From positions 1-6,701 of the forward strand of contig JAJAYV010000070.1 of the NCBI GenBank assembly GCA_026786045.1: a stretch of DNA of 6,701 bases, read 5' to 3'. The position numbers and the translations under genes are program-made. Positions 5,362-6,701 of this stretch are shown here, piece by piece (the stretch's first letter is position 1; each line of letters begins with the position of its first letter). The notes under the pieces are model-generated. The model did no database searches. It saw nothing but the letters and a program-made list of their open reading frames with translations, and was not told the DNA's origin. The DNA is from Frankiaceae bacterium (GTDB lineage: Bacteria; Actinomycetota; Actinomycetes; Mycobacteriales; SCTD01).

Positions 5362-5751
5362 GTGAGCACCGCCGAGTCGACCGCATCGCGCGGGTGGAAA
5401 GCGAAGATGCGCCGCACCCCTGGCGGGGCGCTCACGGTGAAGATAATTGTGCTCGTCTCGGGGCTGCTGTTCATCCTGCTGGGCCTGGCCCTCGCGGCGC
5501 TCCCGGGACCGCTGACCATCCCGCCCATCCTGCTCGGGCTGTGGATCTGGTCGACGGAGTTCGCCTGGGCCGACCGGCTGCTCGAGCGCGCCAAGCGCAG
5601 TGCCCGGGAGGCCTGGGAGAACGCCAAGCGCAAGCCGGTCATCACCGGGCTGATCACCGTCAGCGGCCTGGTCGCCCTGGGCGTCGGGCTGTACTTCGCC
5701 GCCCGCTACGACCTGGTGGACCGGCTGCTCGAGCTCGCCGGCCTCCGGTAG
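5362..5751 (+). CDS. Small PGPGW/TIGR02611-family membrane protein
   Basis: This 129-residue protein has a basic N-terminus (GWKAKMRRTPGG) and a first hydrophobic helix at about residues 26-46 (KIIVLVSGLLFILLGLALAAL). The PGP turn at 48-50 is the family signature, followed by a second helix (IPPILLGLWIWSTEFAWA). A charged amphipathic segment (LLERAKRSAREAWENAKRK) and a third helix near 92-113 (ITGLITVSGLVALGVGLYF) complete it. This is the layout of the actinobacterial PGPGW (TIGR02611) family, whose function is unknown. GTG 5362 is preferred: AGGATGG just upstream can act as -10 for a leaderless transcript or as a ribosome site. GTG 5320 is also in frame, right after the anti-sigma stop, but no ribosome site supports it. 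It may form part of, or sit next to, the sigK-rskA unit. Confidence 0.8.
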   Translation: MSTAESTASRGWKAKMRRTPGGALTVKIIVLVSGLLFILLGLALAALPGPLTIPPILLGLWIWSTEFAWADRLLERAKRSAREAWENAKRKPVITGLITVSGLVALGVGLYFAARYDLVDRLLELAGLR

Positions 5752-5754
5752 TCT
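5749..5754 (+). promoter_or_regulatory. Possible -10 element for tRNA-Val(CAC)
   Basis: TAGTCT begins within the last codon of the membrane-protein gene and ends 24 bases before the tRNA. It resembles actinobacterial stable-RNA -10 boxes. No clear -35 is seen 16-18 bases upstream. Confidence 0.35.
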
Positions 5755-5778
5755 GGCCGCCGCACCACAGCACGTCCC

Positions 5779-5852
5779 GGACGTATAGCTCAGTTGGTTA
5801 GAGCGCACGCTTCACACGCGTGAGGTCGCAGGTTCGAGTCCTGCTACGTCCA
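5779..5852 (+). tRNA. tRNA-Val(CAC)
   Basis: A full cloverleaf is visible. The acceptor stem is GGACGTA/TACGTCC with discriminator A at 5852; the D arm is GCTC...GAGC. The anticodon stem CACGC/GCGTG has loop TTCACAC, giving anticodon CAC, which reads GTG codons. The T arm is GCAGG-TTCGAGT-CCTGC. CCA is not encoded. The part from the anticodon loop to the 3' end is repeated in inverse orientation at the window end. Confidence 0.96.
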
Positions 5853-6216
5853 CACCCGACATCTCCGGCGGAGGTGCCTGTGCTCGCGGTACACCCGTCC
5901 GAACCGGTGATGCCTCCCAGGTCGCCCGCACGCTCGCCGGGGCCGCATCGCCGCTGCCGACGAGCGGCGAACTCGGCCAGCCCCAGGTTGGCCGGCGCGG
6001 ACGCCTGGGCCCGGCCGACTGCGCTCGTCGCTGGACCCGACACCGACTCCGGAGCGACCGCCGCCGCGACAGGAAGGCACCCGCGCGCGCGCCGACCACA
6101 GCGGCACGGGCTGGCACAGGATGGCTGAGCAGCTGAGTGAGAACCCTGTGCTCAGGTGATGGGCCGGCCCGTCACCGGCAGCGGGGGCCCCCCCGGCGCC
6201 CCCGGGGCCGGCCCCC
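5811..6216 (+). repeat. Left arm of a large imperfect inverted repeat
   Basis: Starting in the anticodon loop of tRNA-Val(CAC), this arm is the reverse complement of 6299-6701. Bases 5811-5909 match without a difference. Beyond that I count 13 substitutions up to the palindrome at 6156 (for example 5910, 5916, 5947, 5957, 5963, 5971, 6059, 6069, 6078, 6154) and one 2-base length difference in a CG run near 6081-6092. That is about 96% identity. The differences fall on all three codon phases, so the DNA does not look protein-coding. I see no gene in 5853-6701 other than the second tRNA copy. Confidence 0.93.
6156..6175. repeat. 20-bp palindrome GTGATGGGCCGGCCCGTCAC
   Basis: This is a self-complementary site except for one T/G pair, centred on GGGCCGGCCC. 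Its reverse complement recurs at 6339-6358 in the other arm, so the hairpin core holds two copies. It lies where the arms become almost pure G and C. Confidence 0.8.
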
Positions 6217-6298
6217 TCGCCCCCGGCCACCGCCCCGGGCGGGGGGGGGGGCCCTCGCGGCTGATGGCGGGGCGCCGGGTGGGTGCCCGGGTGGCGTC
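6217..6298. other. G/C-only-like core between the inverted arms
   Basis: About 82 bases are almost free of A and T and include 11 consecutive G (6241-6251) and several runs of four or five C or G. The two halves are no longer complementary to each other. Runs of this kind are prone to sequencing and assembly error. Confidence 0.7.
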
Positions 6299-6701
6299 GG
6301 GGGCCGCCCCGGGGGCGCGGGGGGGCCCCCCGCTGCCGGTGACGGGCCGGCCCATCACCGGAGCACAGGGTTCTCACTCAGCTGCTCAGCCATCCTGCGC
6401 CAGCCCGTGCCGTCGTGGTCGGCGCGCGCGGGTCCCTTCCTGCCGCGGCGGCCGTCGCTCCGGAGTCGGTGTCGGGTCCAGCGACGAGCGCAGTCGGCCG
6501 GGCCCAGGCGTCCGCGCCGGCCAACCTGGGGCTGGCCGAGCTCGCCGCGCGTCGACAGCGGCGACGCGGCCCCGGCGAGCGTGCGGGCGACCTGGAAGGC
6601 AGCACCGGTTCGGACGGGTGTACCGCGAGCACAGGCACCTCCGCCGGAGATGTCGGGTGTGGACGTAGCAGGACTCGAACCTGCGACCTCACGCGTGTGA
6701 A
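6299..6701 (-). repeat. Right arm of the large inverted repeat
   Basis: This is the reverse complement of 5811-6216 and runs to the last base of the window without leaving the repeat, so its outer end is not seen. Pairing positions sum to 12512 at the tRNA and 12514 at the palindrome, the 2-base shift coming from one CG unit fewer in this arm. Confidence 0.93.
6660..6701 (-). tRNA. Second tRNA-Val(CAC) copy, partial at window end
   Basis: The last 42 bases are, on the minus strand, identical to the 3' part of tRNA-Val(CAC): anticodon loop with CAC (complement at 6697-6699), 3' side of the anticodon stem, T arm and TACGTCC acceptor with discriminator A. The 5' half is cut off by the window edge. 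Whether this is a true second gene or a product of assembly fold-back depends on the nature of the inverted repeat. Confidence 0.7.

Noticed and set aside
5798..6128. Open frames with RTRTCDLTRVKR or AGLEPATSRV-like ends over the tRNA-Val(CAC) flank, mirrored at 6137-6700
   Set aside because: These are antisense reads of the tRNA T arm plus GC-rich non-coding arm; arm differences show no codon periodicity, so no protein is conserved there.
6176..6338. CRISPR array or tandem repeat in the GC-rich core
   Set aside because: There are no regularly spaced repeats and no unique spacers; only homopolymer runs and one mirrored palindrome.
5853..6701. Insertion sequence or transposon with long terminal inverted repeats
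   Set aside because: There is no transposase or other gene between the arms, only an 82-base GC core, and the arm begins inside a tRNA gene.

Overview
The window is very GC-rich, with dense codon-biased genes, leaderless-looking starts and ATGA/GTGA overlaps. It carries an SsgA-family cell-division gene, which is restricted to morphologically complex Actinobacteria. An SsgA-family gene beside a Val-Cys-Gly tRNA cluster, a SigK/RskA-like pair and a PGPGW-type membrane protein suggest a Geodermatophilaceae/Frankia/Streptomyces-type actinobacterium. The family-level guess is inference only.

Left part (1-2800): the 3' end of a PAP2-type membrane phosphatase is followed by the relic of a small tRNA-integrating element. 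Excisionase (503-734) and tyrosine-recombinase integrase (731-1847) can be read end to end only by changing frame six times. They were once coupled by a GTGA overlap, and every integrase catalytic residue is still visible. Directly downstream sits a fully intact VapBC-type toxin-antitoxin pair (1868-2505) with its own AT-rich promoter/operator. A roughly 235-bp gene-poor stretch and a short direct repeat, possibly arm-type integrase sites, then lead to the 3' end of a tRNA-Val(GAC) gene, the likely attachment site. The reading is a decayed element that kept its addiction module.

Middle (2828-5751): tRNA-Val(GAC), tRNA-Cys(GCA) and tRNA-Gly(GCC) lie on the minus strand in what looks like one transcription unit (order of transcription Gly-Cys-Val). 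Upstream of them, on the same strand, is an SsgB-like gene. Divergently transcribed is an ECF sigma factor (SigK-like) overlapping by 4 bases its membrane-anchored RskA-type anti-sigma factor. A CCATCC element upstream suggests autoregulation. A small three-helix PGPGW-family membrane protein follows.

Right end (5779-6701): a tRNA-Val(CAC) gene is followed by a very large imperfect inverted repeat. About 400 bp, starting inside the tRNA, is repeated in reverse complement to the window end, around an almost pure G/C core of about 80 bp with an 11-G run. The arms differ by scattered substitutions without codon periodicity. This is either a real inverted duplication with a second tRNA-Val copy or an assembly fold-back at a contig end. 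It is the most unusual structure in the window. No CRISPR array, rRNA or known defence system other than VapBC is visible.
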